Source: Streptomyces griseoloalbus (GTDB taxonomy: Bacteria > Actinomycetota > Actinomycetes > Streptomycetales > Streptomycetaceae). From it: a stretch of DNA of 64,000 nucleotides. How positions within the stretch are numbered: position 1 is the stretch's first letter; each line of letters starts with the position of its first letter. The translations under genes were made by a program, and so were the position numbers. The notes under the pieces were generated by a model that did no database searches, was not told where the DNA came from, and saw nothing but the letters and a program-made list of their open reading frames with translations. Location: the NCBI GenBank assembly GCA_014650015.1, contig BMUD01000015.1:124001-188000 (forward strand), in the 5' to 3' direction. Positions 1-8,590 of the stretch are shown here, one piece after another.

Positions 1-766
1 AGTCGTGCTGGTAGCGCAGCGGGATGAAGACCTGGAAGCCGCCGGTCTCGTCCTGCAGCTCACGCAGCCGCAGCACGTGGTCCACGCGGTGGCGGGGCTC
101 CTCGATGTGGCCGTACAGCATGGTGCACGGGGTCTTCAGCCCCTTCTCGTGCGCCAGGCGGTGGATGCGCGACCAGTCCTCCCAGTGGGTGCGGTGGTCG
201 ACGATGTGCTGCCGCACCTCCCAGTCGAAGATCTCCGCGCCGCCGCCGGTCAGCGACTCCAGACCGGCGTCGATCAGCTCGTCCAGGATCTCGCTCGCAC
301 TCAGGCCGGAGATGGTCTCGAAGTGGTGGATCTCGGTGGCGGTGAACGCCTTCAGCGAGACGTCCGGCAGGGCGGCCTTCAACTCCCGCAGGGAGCGCGG
401 GTAGTAACGCCACGGCAGGTTGGGGTGGAGCCCGTTGACGATGTGCAGCTCGGTCAGGTTCTCCGACTCCATCGACTTGGCGAGCTTCACCGCCTCCTCG
501 ATGCGCATCGTGTAGGCGTCCTTCTCCCCCGGCTTGCGCTGGAAGGAGCAGTAGGCGCAGGAGGCGGTGCACACGTTCGTCATGTTGAGGTGGCGGTTGA
601 CGTTGAAGTGCACGACGTCGCCGTTCAGCCGCGTGCGCACCTCGTGGGCCAGCCCGCCCAGCCAGGCCAGGTCGTCCGACTCGTACAGCGCGATGCCGTC
701 CTCACGGGTCAGGCGCACACCCGCCCTGACCTTCTCCTCCAGCTCGCGCTTGAGCCCGACGTCCAT
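1..766 (-). CDS. mqnE: Aminofutalosine synthase MqnE, 3' part outside the window
   Basis: Radical SAM enzyme that joins the enolpyruvyl compound made by MqnA to SAM, giving aminofutalosine in the futalosine menaquinone pathway (known for the family). About 255 N-terminal residues are visible; the rest lies beyond the window start. The [4Fe-4S] cluster motif CTASCAYC has its cysteines at residues 66, 70 and 73, preceded by NRHLNMTN as in MqnE rather than MqnC. KAFTATEIHHF and SLTGGGAEIFD further on are also typical of the MqnE/CofH group. The ATG at 766 has an AGAGGG ribosome site just upstream. It is the first of several menaquinone genes on this strand. Confidence 0.93.
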   Translation of the reverse strand, partial: MDVGLKRELEEKVRAGVRLTREDGIALYESDDLAWLGGLAHEVRTRLNGDVVHFNVNRHLNMTNVCTASCAYCSFQRKPGEKDAYTMRIEEAVKLAKSMESENLTELHIVNGLHPNLPWRYYPRSLRELKAALPDVSLKAFTATEIHHFETISGLSASEILDELIDAGLESLTGGGAEIFDWEVRQHIVDHRTHWEDWSRIHRLAHEKGLKTPCTMLYGHIEEPRHRVDHVLRLRELQDETGGFQVFIPLRYQHD

Positions 767-823
767 GCCGATCCCTCTTTTCCTCGACCTCTTCAGGCAG
801 ACCCCGTCAACCGTACGCCCCGG

Positions 824-1282
824 TCACTCCACCTCTTCGGGCAGCTCACCGACGCGGTTCTCCCACTTCGTGGAGAGCACGATCGTCGTACGGGTCCGGG
901 AGACGCCCTTGGTGCCGGACAGCCGGCGGATGGTCTTCTCCAGGCCGTCCACGTCGGTCACCCGCACCTTGAGCATGAAGGAGTCGTCGCCGGCGATGAA
1001 CCAGCAGTCCTCGATCTCCTTCAGGTCCCGCAGCCGCTGCGCCACGTCCTCGTGGTCGGCGGCGTCGGAGAGCGAGATGCCGATCAGGGCGGTGACGCCG
1101 AGGCCGAGCGAGGCGGCGTCCACAGTGGCGCGGTAGCCGGTGATGACACCGGCCGCCTCCAGCCGGTTGATGCGGTCGGTGACGCTGGGTCCCGACAGAC
1201 CGACGAGGCGTCCCAGCTCCGCGTAGGAGGCCCGGCCGTTCTCCCTCAGGGCCTGGATGAGCTGCCTGTCCACCGCGTCCAT
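824..1282 (-). CDS. Lrp/AsnC family transcriptional regulator
   Basis: A 152-residue Lrp/AsnC protein. An N-terminal winged helix (residues 1-50, DAVDRQLIQALRENGRASY) is followed by a RAM ligand/oligomerisation domain (about 65-140). I chose the ATG at 1282 because GGAAGG lies 8-9 bases upstream; a GTG six codons earlier at 1300 has no ribosome site. It lies between mqnE and the UbiX-like gene on the same strand, so it may be expressed with the menaquinone genes or control them. The ligand cannot be read from sequence. Confidence 0.9.
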   Translation of the reverse strand: MDAVDRQLIQALRENGRASYAELGRLVGLSGPSVTDRINRLEAAGVITGYRATVDAASLGLGVTALIGISLSDAADHEDVAQRLRDLKEIEDCWFIAGDDSFMLKVRVTDVDGLEKTIRRLSGTKGVSRTRTTIVLSTKWENRVGELPEEVE

Positions 1283-1360
1283 CGAATCGAAGCCTTCCAC
1301 TGAAGAGGTACGAGAGTTGCTGCAAAGGGTGGTGCGTCGCCGCGGCGTCGCGGCGCGTGC

Positions 1361-2053
1361 TCAGTCGGTGCGGGATCCACCGGACCCACCGCCGAGTTCG
1401 CCTTCCCAGCGGCGGTAGAGGCGGTGCTCGACGCCCGCCGCGTCGAGTACGCGCCCCGCGACGAAGTCCACCAGGTCCTGGATGTGCGTCGCGCCCGCGT
1501 AGAAGGCCGGTGAGGCGGGCACCACGGTCGCGCCGGCGTCGTCGAGGGCGACCAGATGCCGCAGGGTCTGACCGTTCAGCGGGGTCTCCCGTACGGCCAC
1601 CACCAGCGTGCGCCCCTCCTTCAGGGTCACGCTCGCCGCCCGCTGCAGCAGGTCCTTGGACAGCCCGAGCGCCACCCCGGCCACGCAGGCCGTGGAGGCG
1701 GGCACGATCAGCATGCCCTTGCTCGGATACGACCCCGAGGACGGCCCGGCCGCGAGGTCGCCGGCGGCCCAGTGCCGTACGCCGTCGAGGTCGACGGTGA
1801 AGGTGCCCGGCTTGCCGTCCGCGCCCCGGGACAGCCATTCCCGCAGGTCGTCCCGCCAGTGGGCGTCACGGAAGGAAATGCCGGTCTCGTCCAGCAGGGT
1901 GAGCCGCGAGGCCCGGCTGACGACGAGATCGACACTCTCGCCGGCGGCGAGCAGCGCACGCAGCACCGAGGCGGCATACGGGGTGCCGGAGGCGCCGGAG
2001 ACCCCTACGATCCAAGGCGTACGCCGCGTCTCTCCTGGCTTGACTGGGTTCAC
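1361..2053 (-). CDS. mqnM: UbiX-like flavin prenyltransferase of menaquinone biosynthesis
   Basis: A 230-residue UbiX/PAD1-family flavoprotein. Such enzymes prenylate FMN to make the cofactor of UbiD decarboxylases, and here the partner would be the UbiD-like MqnL at 4144-5601. The nucleotide-binding start GVSGASGTPYA and the C-terminal TPLNGQTL and MPAFYAG-like (SPAFYAG) segments fit the family. The frame stays open upstream to 2188, but that part is non-family sequence overlapping the divergent rhomboid gene, so the GTG at 2053 is preferred; its ribosome site is weak. The symbol is inferred from the futalosine-locus context. Confidence 0.88.
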   Translation of the reverse strand: MNPVKPGETRRTPWIVGVSGASGTPYAASVLRALLAAGESVDLVVSRASRLTLLDETGISFRDAHWRDDLREWLSRGADGKPGTFTVDLDGVRHWAAGDLAAGPSSGSYPSKGMLIVPASTACVAGVALGLSKDLLQRAASVTLKEGRTLVVAVRETPLNGQTLRHLVALDDAGATVVPASPAFYAGATHIQDLVDFVAGRVLDAAGVEHRLYRRWEGELGGGSGGSRTD

Positions 2054-2144
2054 GACACCGAGCCTATCCGGAGTCACAGGGTGGGAACCGGCCGAGGGGG
2101 CCGGGCGTTCCTCAGACAGAACGAGCCGATGCCGGGGGTGAGCG

Positions 2145-2744
2145 ATGTCGGGTGCGCGTCCCGAATGGTCGCGACGTGACCGGGTCAAGGTCGCGGCCCG
2201 GCTGATGGTGGGCTGGGTGGCGCTGCTGTGGCTGCTCGAAGTGGTCGACGTGGTCAGCGGTCACGCCCTGGACGACTTCGGCATCGTGCCGCGCGTACCG
2301 TCCGAGCTGGCCGACATCCTCCCGGCGGCCTTCCTCCACTTCGGCTTCGCCCATGTGGCCGCCAACAGCGTGCCGTTGCTGGTGCTCGGCTTCCTCGCGG
2401 CGCTCGGGGGCATACGCCGGTTCGCCGCCGTCTGCGCGCTGATCGTCGTGGCCGACGGTCTGGGAGTGTGGCTCATATCCCCGGCGCACACCAACACCGC
2501 GGGCGCCTCCGGCCTGATCTTCGGCCTCTTCGGCTTCCTGCTGGTCAGCGGCTTCGTCGAGCGCCGTCCGCTCGGCGTCCTGGCCGGTGTGCTGGTGGCC
2601 GCGGTCTGGGGCGGCTCGATCCTCGCGGGGCTCGCCCCGACGCAGTCCGGCGTCAGCTGGCAGGGCCACCTGATCGGTCTGGCGGCGGGTCTGGCGGCGG
2701 CGTTCCTCTTCCGCCGTCGGCCCGCTGGACCGTCGGGCCGCTGA
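2145..2744 (+). CDS. Rhomboid family intramembrane serine protease
   Basis: A 199-residue polytopic membrane protein with about six hydrophobic segments. Catalytic serine is Ser122 in GASGLIFG and catalytic histidine is His175 in SWQGHLIG. The H-x3-N motif of the oxyanion region is present (HVAAN, His70/Asn74), so the protease looks active. A GGGGGTGAG ribosome site precedes the ATG. The gene is divergent from the UbiX-like gene, with 91 bp between the starts, and convergent with mqnP. The substrate is unknown and nothing in the sequence ties it to menaquinone synthesis. Confidence 0.92.
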   Translation: MSGARPEWSRRDRVKVAARLMVGWVALLWLLEVVDVVSGHALDDFGIVPRVPSELADILPAAFLHFGFAHVAANSVPLLVLGFLAALGGIRRFAAVCALIVVADGLGVWLISPAHTNTAGASGLIFGLFGFLLVSGFVERRPLGVLAGVLVAAVWGGSILAGLAPTQSGVSWQGHLIGLAAGLAAAFLFRRRPAGPSGR

Positions 2745-2756
2745 ACCGTCAGGCCG

Positions 2757-3680
2757 CTATACCGTCAGGCCGCGCACCAGCAGATCCAGCAGCGCGCACA
2801 CGAACAGGGCAATGCCGATGAAGCCGTTGACGCTGAAGAACGCCCTGTTCAGGCGGGTCAGGTCGTGCGGGCGGACGATGGTGTGCTCGTAGACGAAGGC
2901 ACCGGCGACGATCAGCAGGCCCAGCCAGAGGAAGGCCCCGGCGTCGGTGAGGACGGCGTACCAGGCGAACAGGGCCGTCGTCACGGCGTGGCAGACGCGG
3001 GCGCCCCAGATGGCGGCCGGGATGCCGAACCGGGCGGGGACGGACTTCACGCCGATCTCGCGGTCGGTGTCGACGTCCTGGCAGGCGTAGATCAGGTCGA
3101 AGCCGCCGATCCAGATGCCGACGGCGAGACCGAGGACGACCGCCTCCCAGGACCAGGAGCCGGTGATGGCCAGCCAGCCGCCGACCGGGCCCATCGCCTG
3201 GGCGAGGCCGAGGATGGCCTGCGGGAAGTTGGTGAACCGCTTGCCGTACGGATACACCACCATCGGGATGACGGCGACCGGGGCGAGGGCCAGGCAGAGC
3301 GGGTTGAGCAGGGCCGCCGCGCCCAGGAAGACGACCAGGGCGACGAGCGCGCCGGTCCACGCGTGCTTCACCGACATCGCGCCGGTGACCAGCTCGCGGT
3401 GCGCGGTGCGCGGGTTACGGGCGTCGATCTCGCGGTCGATGATCCGGTTGGCGGCCATCGCGAAGGTGCGCAGGCCCACCATGGCGAGGGTGACCAGCAG
3501 CAGCCGGCCCCAGTGGATGTTCTCGTCCCACTCGTACATCGCGGTGAGGGCGGCGATGTAGGCGAAGGGCAGCGCGAACACCGAGTGCTCGATCATGACC
3601 AGGCGCAGGAAGGCCTTCACCTTCCGGGTCGGCCGCGGTGCCGGGCCCGGACCCACGATCCCGTCGGCGGTGGTCATCAT
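2757..3680 (-). CDS. mqnP: Menaquinone biosynthesis prenyltransferase MqnP (UbiA family)
   Basis: A 307-residue UbiA-superfamily membrane prenyltransferase expected to attach the polyprenyl chain to the dihydroxynaphthoate-type intermediate of the futalosine pathway. The first Asp-rich motif (Asn78, Asp82, Asp86 in NRIIDREID) and the second (ACQDVDTDREIG) bind the Mg-diphosphate. About eight to nine membrane segments are visible. The ATG at 3680 overlaps the stop of the upstream unknown gene as ATGA, so the two are probably translationally coupled. It is the third of three overlapping genes starting at mqnL. Confidence 0.92.
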   Translation of the reverse strand: MMTTADGIVGPGPAPRPTRKVKAFLRLVMIEHSVFALPFAYIAALTAMYEWDENIHWGRLLLVTLAMVGLRTFAMAANRIIDREIDARNPRTAHRELVTGAMSVKHAWTGALVALVVFLGAAALLNPLCLALAPVAVIPMVVYPYGKRFTNFPQAILGLAQAMGPVGGWLAITGSWSWEAVVLGLAVGIWIGGFDLIYACQDVDTDREIGVKSVPARFGIPAAIWGARVCHAVTTALFAWYAVLTDAGAFLWLGLLIVAGAFVYEHTIVRPHDLTRLNRAFFSVNGFIGIALFVCALLDLLVRGLTV

Positions 3681-4147
3681 GCGAGGCTCCCGAGGAACGC
3701 GTCGAGGTCGGCCAGCAGTCCGGCGACGGGCAGCGGACCCGTCTCCACGGTCAGTGGTGTCCCGGCGTCGTCGGGCGGGGTGACGTACGCCGTGAAGGCG
3801 TACGCGTCCGCGCCGGACGGACGGGCGTCCAGCCGCAGCACCGCGCCGCCGTCGACCGTGAACGGCCCGCTCGCCGCGGTGAGCTCGTCGCGCAGCAGCC
3901 GGGCGAAGCCGACGGGTTCCGCGTCGCGCACGCCGGGCAGCTCGAAGCCGTCGCCCTCGCCGCGGTGCTCGAACAGCACCGCCCAGGTGTCGCCGGAGCC
4001 CGCGAGCTCCTCCGGCGCGACGCCCGCCTGCTCGGCGGCCCGCCGGACCCCCGGGTCCTGCGGGTCCAGCTCGGGGCGCACCAGGGCCACGTAGTCGGTG
4101 TCGGTGCCGATGAAGAGCGCCGGGCCGCCCATGGCGAGGGGGCTCAC
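3677..4147 (-). CDS. Unknown protein co-translated between mqnL and mqnP
   Basis: I do not recognise this family. The protein has 156 residues, is soluble and acidic, and has no signal peptide or membrane segment. It begins with a GTG inside the mqnL stop (GTGA, 4144-4147) and ends inside the mqnP start (ATGA, 3677-3680). The double 4-base overlap implies translation with both menaquinone enzymes, so a role in that pathway, such as an assembly or regulatory partner, is plausible but inferred. The frame is open further upstream to 4252, but that part overlaps mqnL coding. Confidence 0.75.
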   Translation of the reverse strand: MSPLAMGGPALFIGTDTDYVALVRPELDPQDPGVRRAAEQAGVAPEELAGSGDTWAVLFEHRGEGDGFELPGVRDAEPVGFARLLRDELTAASGPFTVDGGAVLRLDARPSGADAYAFTAYVTPPDDAGTPLTVETGPLPVAGLLADLDAFLGSLA

Positions 4148-5601
4148 AGTCCGTACTCCTTCCAGCGGCGGTCGACCAGGGCGGCCGTGTCCGGGTCGGA
4201 CTCGACCATGTCGGGCCAGCCGCCGTCGCGCGTGTACCCCTCCTCGGGCCACTTCTTCGTCGCGTCGATGCCCGCCTTGCCGCCCCAGAACTGCTGGTAG
4301 GAGGCGTGGTCGAGATGGTCGACGGGGCCCTCGACGACGGTGAGGTCACGCGCGTAGTCGGTGTTGCCGAGGGCCCGCCAGGAGACCTCGTGCAGGTCGT
4401 GCACGTCGCAGTCGGAGTCGACGACCACGATCAGCTTGGTCAGCGACATCATGTGGGCGCCCCAGATGGCGTGCATGACCTTCTGCGCGTGCTTGGGGTA
4501 CTTCTTGTCGATCGAGACGATCGCGCAGTTGTGGAAGCCACCGGACTCGGGGAGGTGGTAGTCCACGATGTCCGGGACGATGATCTTGAGGAGGGGGAGG
4601 AAGAAGCGTTCCGTCGCCCGCCCCAGCGGTCCGTCCTCCGTCGGGGGCCGGCCGACCACGATCGACTGGAGCAGCGGACGCTTCCGCATCGTCACGCAGT
4701 CGATCGTCAGCGCGGGGAACGGCTCCTGGGGGGTGTAGAAGCCGGTGTGGTCGCCGAACGGGCCCTCGGGCAGCATCTCGCCCGGCTCCAGCCAGCCCTC
4801 GAGCACGACCTCCGCCTGCGCCGGGACCTGGAGCGGCACCGTCTTGCAGTCGACCATCTCGATCCGCTTGCCCTGCACGAACCCGGCGAACAGGTACTCG
4901 TCGATGTCGCCGGGCAGCGGCGCGGTGGACGCGTACGTCACGGCCGGCGGGCACCCGAAGGCGATGGCGACCGGGAGCCGCTCACCGCGCCGGGCGGCGA
5001 CCTGGTAGTGGTTGCGGCTGTCCTTGTGGATCTGCCAGTGCATGCCGATGGTGCGCTTGTCGTGGCGCTGGAGGCGGTACAGGCCGAGGTTGCGGATGCC
5101 CGTCTCCGGGTCCTTGGTGTGCGTCAGGCCCAGGTTGAAGAAGGAGCCGCCGTCCTTGGGCCAGGTGAACAGCGCGGGCAACCGGTCGAGGTCCACGTCG
5201 TCGCCGGTGAGCACGACCTCCTGCACGGGCGCGTCCCCGGATTTCACCTTCTTCGGCGGCACGTGCGTCATCGCGCCGAGCTTCCCGAACGCCTCGCGCA
5301 CCCCGACGAAGCCCTGCGGCAGCTCGGGCTTCAGCAGCCCGCCGATCTTGTCGGAGATGTCCGCATACGACGTGAGGCCCAGCGCCTTCAGCAGGCGGCG
5401 GTCGGTGCCGTACACGTTCATCGCGAGGGGCATGCCGGAGCCGCGCACGTTCTCGAAGAGCAGCGCCGGACCGCCGGCCTTCTGCACCCGGTCGACGATC
5501 TCACCGACCTCCAGATACGGGTCGACCTCGGCCTTGATGCGCTTGAGGTCGCCCTCGCGCTCCAGCGCTCTGAGCAGGGAGCGAAGATCGTCGTAAGCCA
5601 T
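4144..5601 (-). CDS. mqnL: Menaquinone biosynthesis decarboxylase MqnL (UbiD family)
   Basis: A 485-residue UbiD-type decarboxylase that would use prenylated FMN made by the UbiX-like protein encoded at 1361-2053. It removes the carboxyl group of the naphthoate intermediate in the futalosine route. The start is [10 protein letters not shown]. Family signatures along the chain include [12 protein letters not shown], ending in a TKDPETG stretch, [20 protein letters not shown], and [14 protein letters not shown] with the conserved acidic/His cluster. Length is normal for the family. The ATG at 5601 is 66 bp from the divergent small membrane gene at 5668. It overlaps the next gene by 4 bases. Confidence 0.93.
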   Translation of the reverse strand: MAYDDLRSLLRALEREGDLKRIKAEVDPYLEVGEIVDRVQKAGGPALLFENVRGSGMPLAMNVYGTDRRLLKALGLTSYADISDKIGGLLKPELPQGFVGVREAFGKLGAMTHVPPKKVKSGDAPVQEVVLTGDDVDLDRLPALFTWPKDGGSFFNLGLTHTKDPETGIRNLGLYRLQRHDKRTIGMHWQIHKDSRNHYQVAARRGERLPVAIAFGCPPAVTYASTAPLPGDIDEYLFAGFVQGKRIEMVDCKTVPLQVPAQAEVVLEGWLEPGEMLPEGPFGDHTGFYTPQEPFPALTIDCVTMRKRPLLQSIVVGRPPTEDGPLGRATERFFLPLLKIIVPDIVDYHLPESGGFHNCAIVSIDKKYPKHAQKVMHAIWGAHMMSLTKLIVVVDSDCDVHDLHEVSWRALGNTDYARDLTVVEGPVDHLDHASYQQFWGGKAGIDATKKWPEEGYTRDGGWPDMVESDPDTAALVDRRWKEYGL

Positions 5602-5667
5602 GCGGTCAAGTATCCCCGAGCGGTTACCCTGGCCCTGTACCACCCACCGCTTTCGCTGGAGAGGCCC

Positions 5668-6009
5668 ATGCTGCGGGTGCTGATGTTCCTGGTACCACTG
5701 GCCCTGAGCGTGTACGCGTTCATCGACTGCATCAGCACGAAGGACGAGGACATCCGGCACATGCCCAAGCCGTTGTGGGCGATCCTCGTGCTGCTGTTCC
5801 CGCTCGTCGGCTCGATCTCGTGGCTGATCGCCGGCAAGAAGCGGCACCCCGCGGGCGCGGGCGGCACCATCGGTTCCGCCTGGAGCCGGGGCGGCGGCCG
5901 GCACCAGTGGGTGGCGCCGGACGACAACCCGGACTTCCTCAAATCGCTGGACGAGGAGAAGGACAAGGACGACAAGCCGGGTGACGACGGGCGCGGCGGC
6001 TCCGCCTGA
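5668..6009 (+). CDS. PLDc_N domain small membrane protein
   Basis: A 113-residue protein with two hydrophobic segments (about residues 1-18 and 37-56) and a charged C-terminal tail rich in Lys/Asp. The pattern [16 protein letters not shown] followed by [21 protein letters not shown] is that of the phospholipase D N-terminal-like membrane domain (PLDc_N), found in actinobacteria without any PLD catalytic part. No HKD motif is present. TGGAGAGG lies just upstream of the ATG. It is divergent from mqnL and convergent with the kinase gene. Function unknown. Confidence 0.87.
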   Translation: MLRVLMFLVPLALSVYAFIDCISTKDEDIRHMPKPLWAILVLLFPLVGSISWLIAGKKRHPAGAGGTIGSAWSRGGGRHQWVAPDDNPDFLKSLDEEKDKDDKPGDDGRGGSA

Positions 6010-6021
6010 CCGGCCCGCGCG

Positions 6022-7821
6022 TCAGCTCCTGATCCAGCGCTGGCCCGCCGAACCGTCGCACGTCCGCGTCATCACCATGCCGCTCGGCCGGGCGTGATCC
6101 AGGCACTGGCCGGTGTTCGTGAGAATCAGGGTGCCGCCCGAACCGAATCGCCACTCCTGACCGCTCTGCGCACCACAGGACGCGCTGTGGAGCGCCCCGT
6201 ATCGGGTGAGGCAGCTGCCGGACGCCGTGTGGACGACCCGGTAGGTGCCGGAGGAGACGCCCCGCAGGTTCCATCCGGCCGTCGCGGCGGTGCAGCTGCC
6301 CATGGAGATGTTGCCGTACGCGCTGCTGTCGGAGGCGGTGAGGCACTGTCCGCTCGACGCGTTGCGCAGGGTGAATCCGCCCGTCGACGGGGCCTCGGTC
6401 GCCGTGCCCGTGCCCGAGGAGGAGTCGTCCCCTCCGCTGCCGCCCGAGTCCCCGCTCGTGCCCGCGTCGCCATCGCCCTTCGCGCCCGCGTCGTCGGTGT
6501 CCGCGCCGGCGCCCTCCGCCCCGGGCGCGGTCGCCGGCTCCCGGGATTCTGATCCCGGTTCCTTCGAGGAGGACCCGCTGGGGGACGGCGACGGCTTCCC
6601 GGACGCACCGGCCGTGCCCGACGGCGGCACGGTGGCGGGGGCCGTGACCGACACGGAGGGGGTGGGTCTCGCCTCGTTGCCGGTGTCGAAGGTGTACGGC
6701 AGGAGCGTGAAGGCGAGGGTGGTGCCCGTCGCGACGACAACGACGGGGATGATCACGGGGATCACCCGTGTCCGGCGGCCACGCTTCTCCCGCGCCGGCC
6801 CGGACGCCTCGGGCGCCTGCGGTTCCCCGGGCTTCGCCGGTTCTCCCGGTTCCTCCGGCACGTCCGGAACGGTCGGCGTCCGCCCCGTGAACGCGGCCCG
6901 CTCGGTCAGCACCCCGGTGATGGCCTTCGGCCAGAGCGGCGGGGTGAACGGACCGTGCCGTTCGGCGAGTTCGACCAGTTCGGCGGCGGTGGGCCGGCCC
7001 TCGTAGTCCTTGTCCAGGCAGGCCGCGACCACGTCGGCGAGCTCGGGGTCCAGGGCGCGTACGGCATCGAGGTCGGGTTCCTCGTGCACGATCCGGTACA
7101 GCACCCCGTGCCCGGACTCGTCGCCGAAGGGGGGCCGGCCGCTCGCCGCGTACGCGAGGACCGAACCGAGCGCGAAGATGTCGACGGCCCCGGTCGACTT
7201 GCGTGCCCCCGAGGCCTGTTCGGGTGACATGTAGGCGGGGGTGCCCACCACCATGCCGGTCCGGGTGAGCTGGCTCTGCTCGGCCGCCCGGGCCACCCCG
7301 AAGTCGATGAGGGTGACGCCGTCGAGGGTGAGCATGACGTTGGACGGCTTGATGTCCCGGTGCACCATGTCCAGCGCGTGCACGGCGGCGAGCCCGGAGG
7401 CGGCCTCGCGCAGCAGCAGCCACAGGGCGGCGGCGGGCAGGGGCCCCTCGTGGGCTTCGAGGGCCTCGCGCAGGGTGAGGCCGGGGACGTAGGCGGTGGC
7501 GAACCACGGGGGCCGGGCGGTGCGGTCGCCCGCGAGCAGCGGGGCGGTCGCCTCCTCGGGCAGACGCGCGAGGTTGTCCAGCTCGTGCCCGAAGCGGCGC
7601 AGGAAGTCCTTGTCCTCGGCGACGACCGACGGCAGCAACTGCTTGACGGCGGCGTACCGCCCCTCGTGCACACCGAGGTAGACGCGGCCCATGCCGCCGG
7701 CTCCGAGCCGTCCGACCAGCGGAATCGGTCCGATCCGCCGCGGGTCCTCGTCCTCCAGCGGCTCGGCGCCGCTTCCACCCAGCTCGATCACGCCTGCCCC
7801 GTTGTTGTGTTCTGTCCGCAC
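6022..7821 (-). CDS. Ser/Thr protein kinase with extracellular ricin-type lectin domain
   Basis: A 599-residue transmembrane Hanks-type kinase. The glycine loop GRLGAGGMGRV is at 37-47, catalytic Lys60 in AAVK, HRDIKPSN at 154-161 and DFG at 173-175, followed by TPAYMSPE. All active-site residues are present. A membrane helix sits at about 353-375. A Pro/Ser/Gly-rich linker leads to a ricin B (beta-trefoil) domain at about 474-599 with paired cysteines and Q-x-W-like repeats (GQRW). The outer lectin probably senses a carbohydrate and replaces the PASTA repeats of PknB (inference). The first start is a GTG at 7821; a GTG ten codons later (7791) is also possible. Confidence 0.9.
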   Translation of the reverse strand: MRTEHNNGAGVIELGGSGAEPLEDEDPRRIGPIPLVGRLGAGGMGRVYLGVHEGRYAAVKQLLPSVVAEDKDFLRRFGHELDNLARLPEEATAPLLAGDRTARPPWFATAYVPGLTLREALEAHEGPLPAAALWLLLREAASGLAAVHALDMVHRDIKPSNVMLTLDGVTLIDFGVARAAEQSQLTRTGMVVGTPAYMSPEQASGARKSTGAVDIFALGSVLAYAASGRPPFGDESGHGVLYRIVHEEPDLDAVRALDPELADVVAACLDKDYEGRPTAAELVELAERHGPFTPPLWPKAITGVLTERAAFTGRTPTVPDVPEEPGEPAKPGEPQAPEASGPAREKRGRRTRVIPVIIPVVVVATGTTLAFTLLPYTFDTGNEARPTPSVSVTAPATVPPSGTAGASGKPSPSPSGSSSKEPGSESREPATAPGAEGAGADTDDAGAKGDGDAGTSGDSGGSGGDDSSSGTGTATEAPSTGGFTLRNASSGQCLTASDSSAYGNISMGSCTAATAGWNLRGVSSGTYRVVHTASGSCLTRYGALHSASCGAQSGQEWRFGSGGTLILTNTGQCLDHARPSGMVMTRTCDGSAGQRWIRS

Positions 7822-7901
7822 CGGACCGGCGGCGGCCCGCCCGTTCCCCCCTGCGCCGGGCGGACACGCACGTCGGCAGAGCCAGTCTGGACCAGTACGA
7901 G

Positions 7902-7924
7902 CTAGAATTGGAAGCGAATTCTAG
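7902..7924. promoter_or_regulatory. Perfect inverted repeat, likely TetR operator
   Basis: CTAGAATT and AATTCTAG form perfect 8-bp arms around a 7-base spacer. The site is AT-rich in a GC-rich background. It sits 45 bp upstream of the TetR start at 7969 and 80 bp from the divergent kinase start at 7821, where an autoregulatory TetR operator would lie. Binding is inferred. Confidence 0.7.
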
Positions 7925-7968
7925 AAATTCACTCCAGAAACACTTCCGGAAGGGGCGACGATCCTGCG

Positions 7969-8568
7969 ATGAGCCCCAAGCAGCACCGCGGCGAGGTCAC
8001 CGCCGAACAGCTTCTGGACGCGGCACTGCGCGTCTACGCGGAGTCGGGCGAGCAGGGTCTCACGGTCAACGCGGTCACCAGGGCCAGCGGTGTCAGCATG
8101 GGCAGCCTCTACCACCACTTCGGCAGCCTGGACGGCCTGGTGAACGCCCTGCTGATGCGCTGGCTGGAGCGGCTGCTGGGCGAGATGGTCGCGGCCGTGG
8201 AGCACGCGGACTCCGCCCGGGCCGGCGTCGGCGCGCTCGTACGGATGTATCTCGCCTTCGTCCAGGAACACCGGGAAGTGGGCCTCCTCCTGCACTCCTC
8301 CCGTGCCGACCAGCTCGGGATGCGGCAGGCGAGGATGCTCCGGGACGCCCAGGAGGCCCGGCTGACACCGCTGACCGCGTGGGTGAGCGGGCACGTCGAG
8401 ACGGGCGAGGTCGCGCCCCTGCCCCTGTCCGTCCTCGAGTCCCTCATCCTCGGCCCGGTCATCGGCGTCAGCCGCCGCTGGCTGACCCTCGGCGACGTCG
8501 ACCTCGACGAGGCGGCCCGTGTCCTGCCCGACCGGATCTGGCGGTCGATCCGCGCGGACCCGGGGTGA
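7969..8568 (+). CDS. TetR/AcrR family transcriptional regulator
   Basis: A 199-residue regulator. The N-terminal helix-turn-helix (about residues 10-60) contains LTVNAVTRASGVSMGSLYHH, a typical TetR recognition-helix region, followed by an all-helical ligand domain. The gene lies between two kinase genes transcribed the other way. A perfect 8-bp inverted repeat at 7902-7924 in the shared upstream region is the likely operator, so autoregulation and control of the ricin-domain kinase are plausible. GGAAGGGG lies about 12 bases before the ATG. Ligand unknown. Confidence 0.92.
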   Translation: MSPKQHRGEVTAEQLLDAALRVYAESGEQGLTVNAVTRASGVSMGSLYHHFGSLDGLVNALLMRWLERLLGEMVAAVEHADSARAGVGALVRMYLAFVQEHREVGLLLHSSRADQLGMRQARMLRDAQEARLTPLTAWVSGHVETGEVAPLPLSVLESLILGPVIGVSRRWLTLGDVDLDEAARVLPDRIWRSIRADPG

Positions 8569-8590
8569 ACGCGGGCGGTGCCGGGGCGGG

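Noticed and set aside
5-1303. Long plus-strand open frame at the window start
   Set aside because: It is antisense to mqnE and the Lrp gene, with no recognisable domain.
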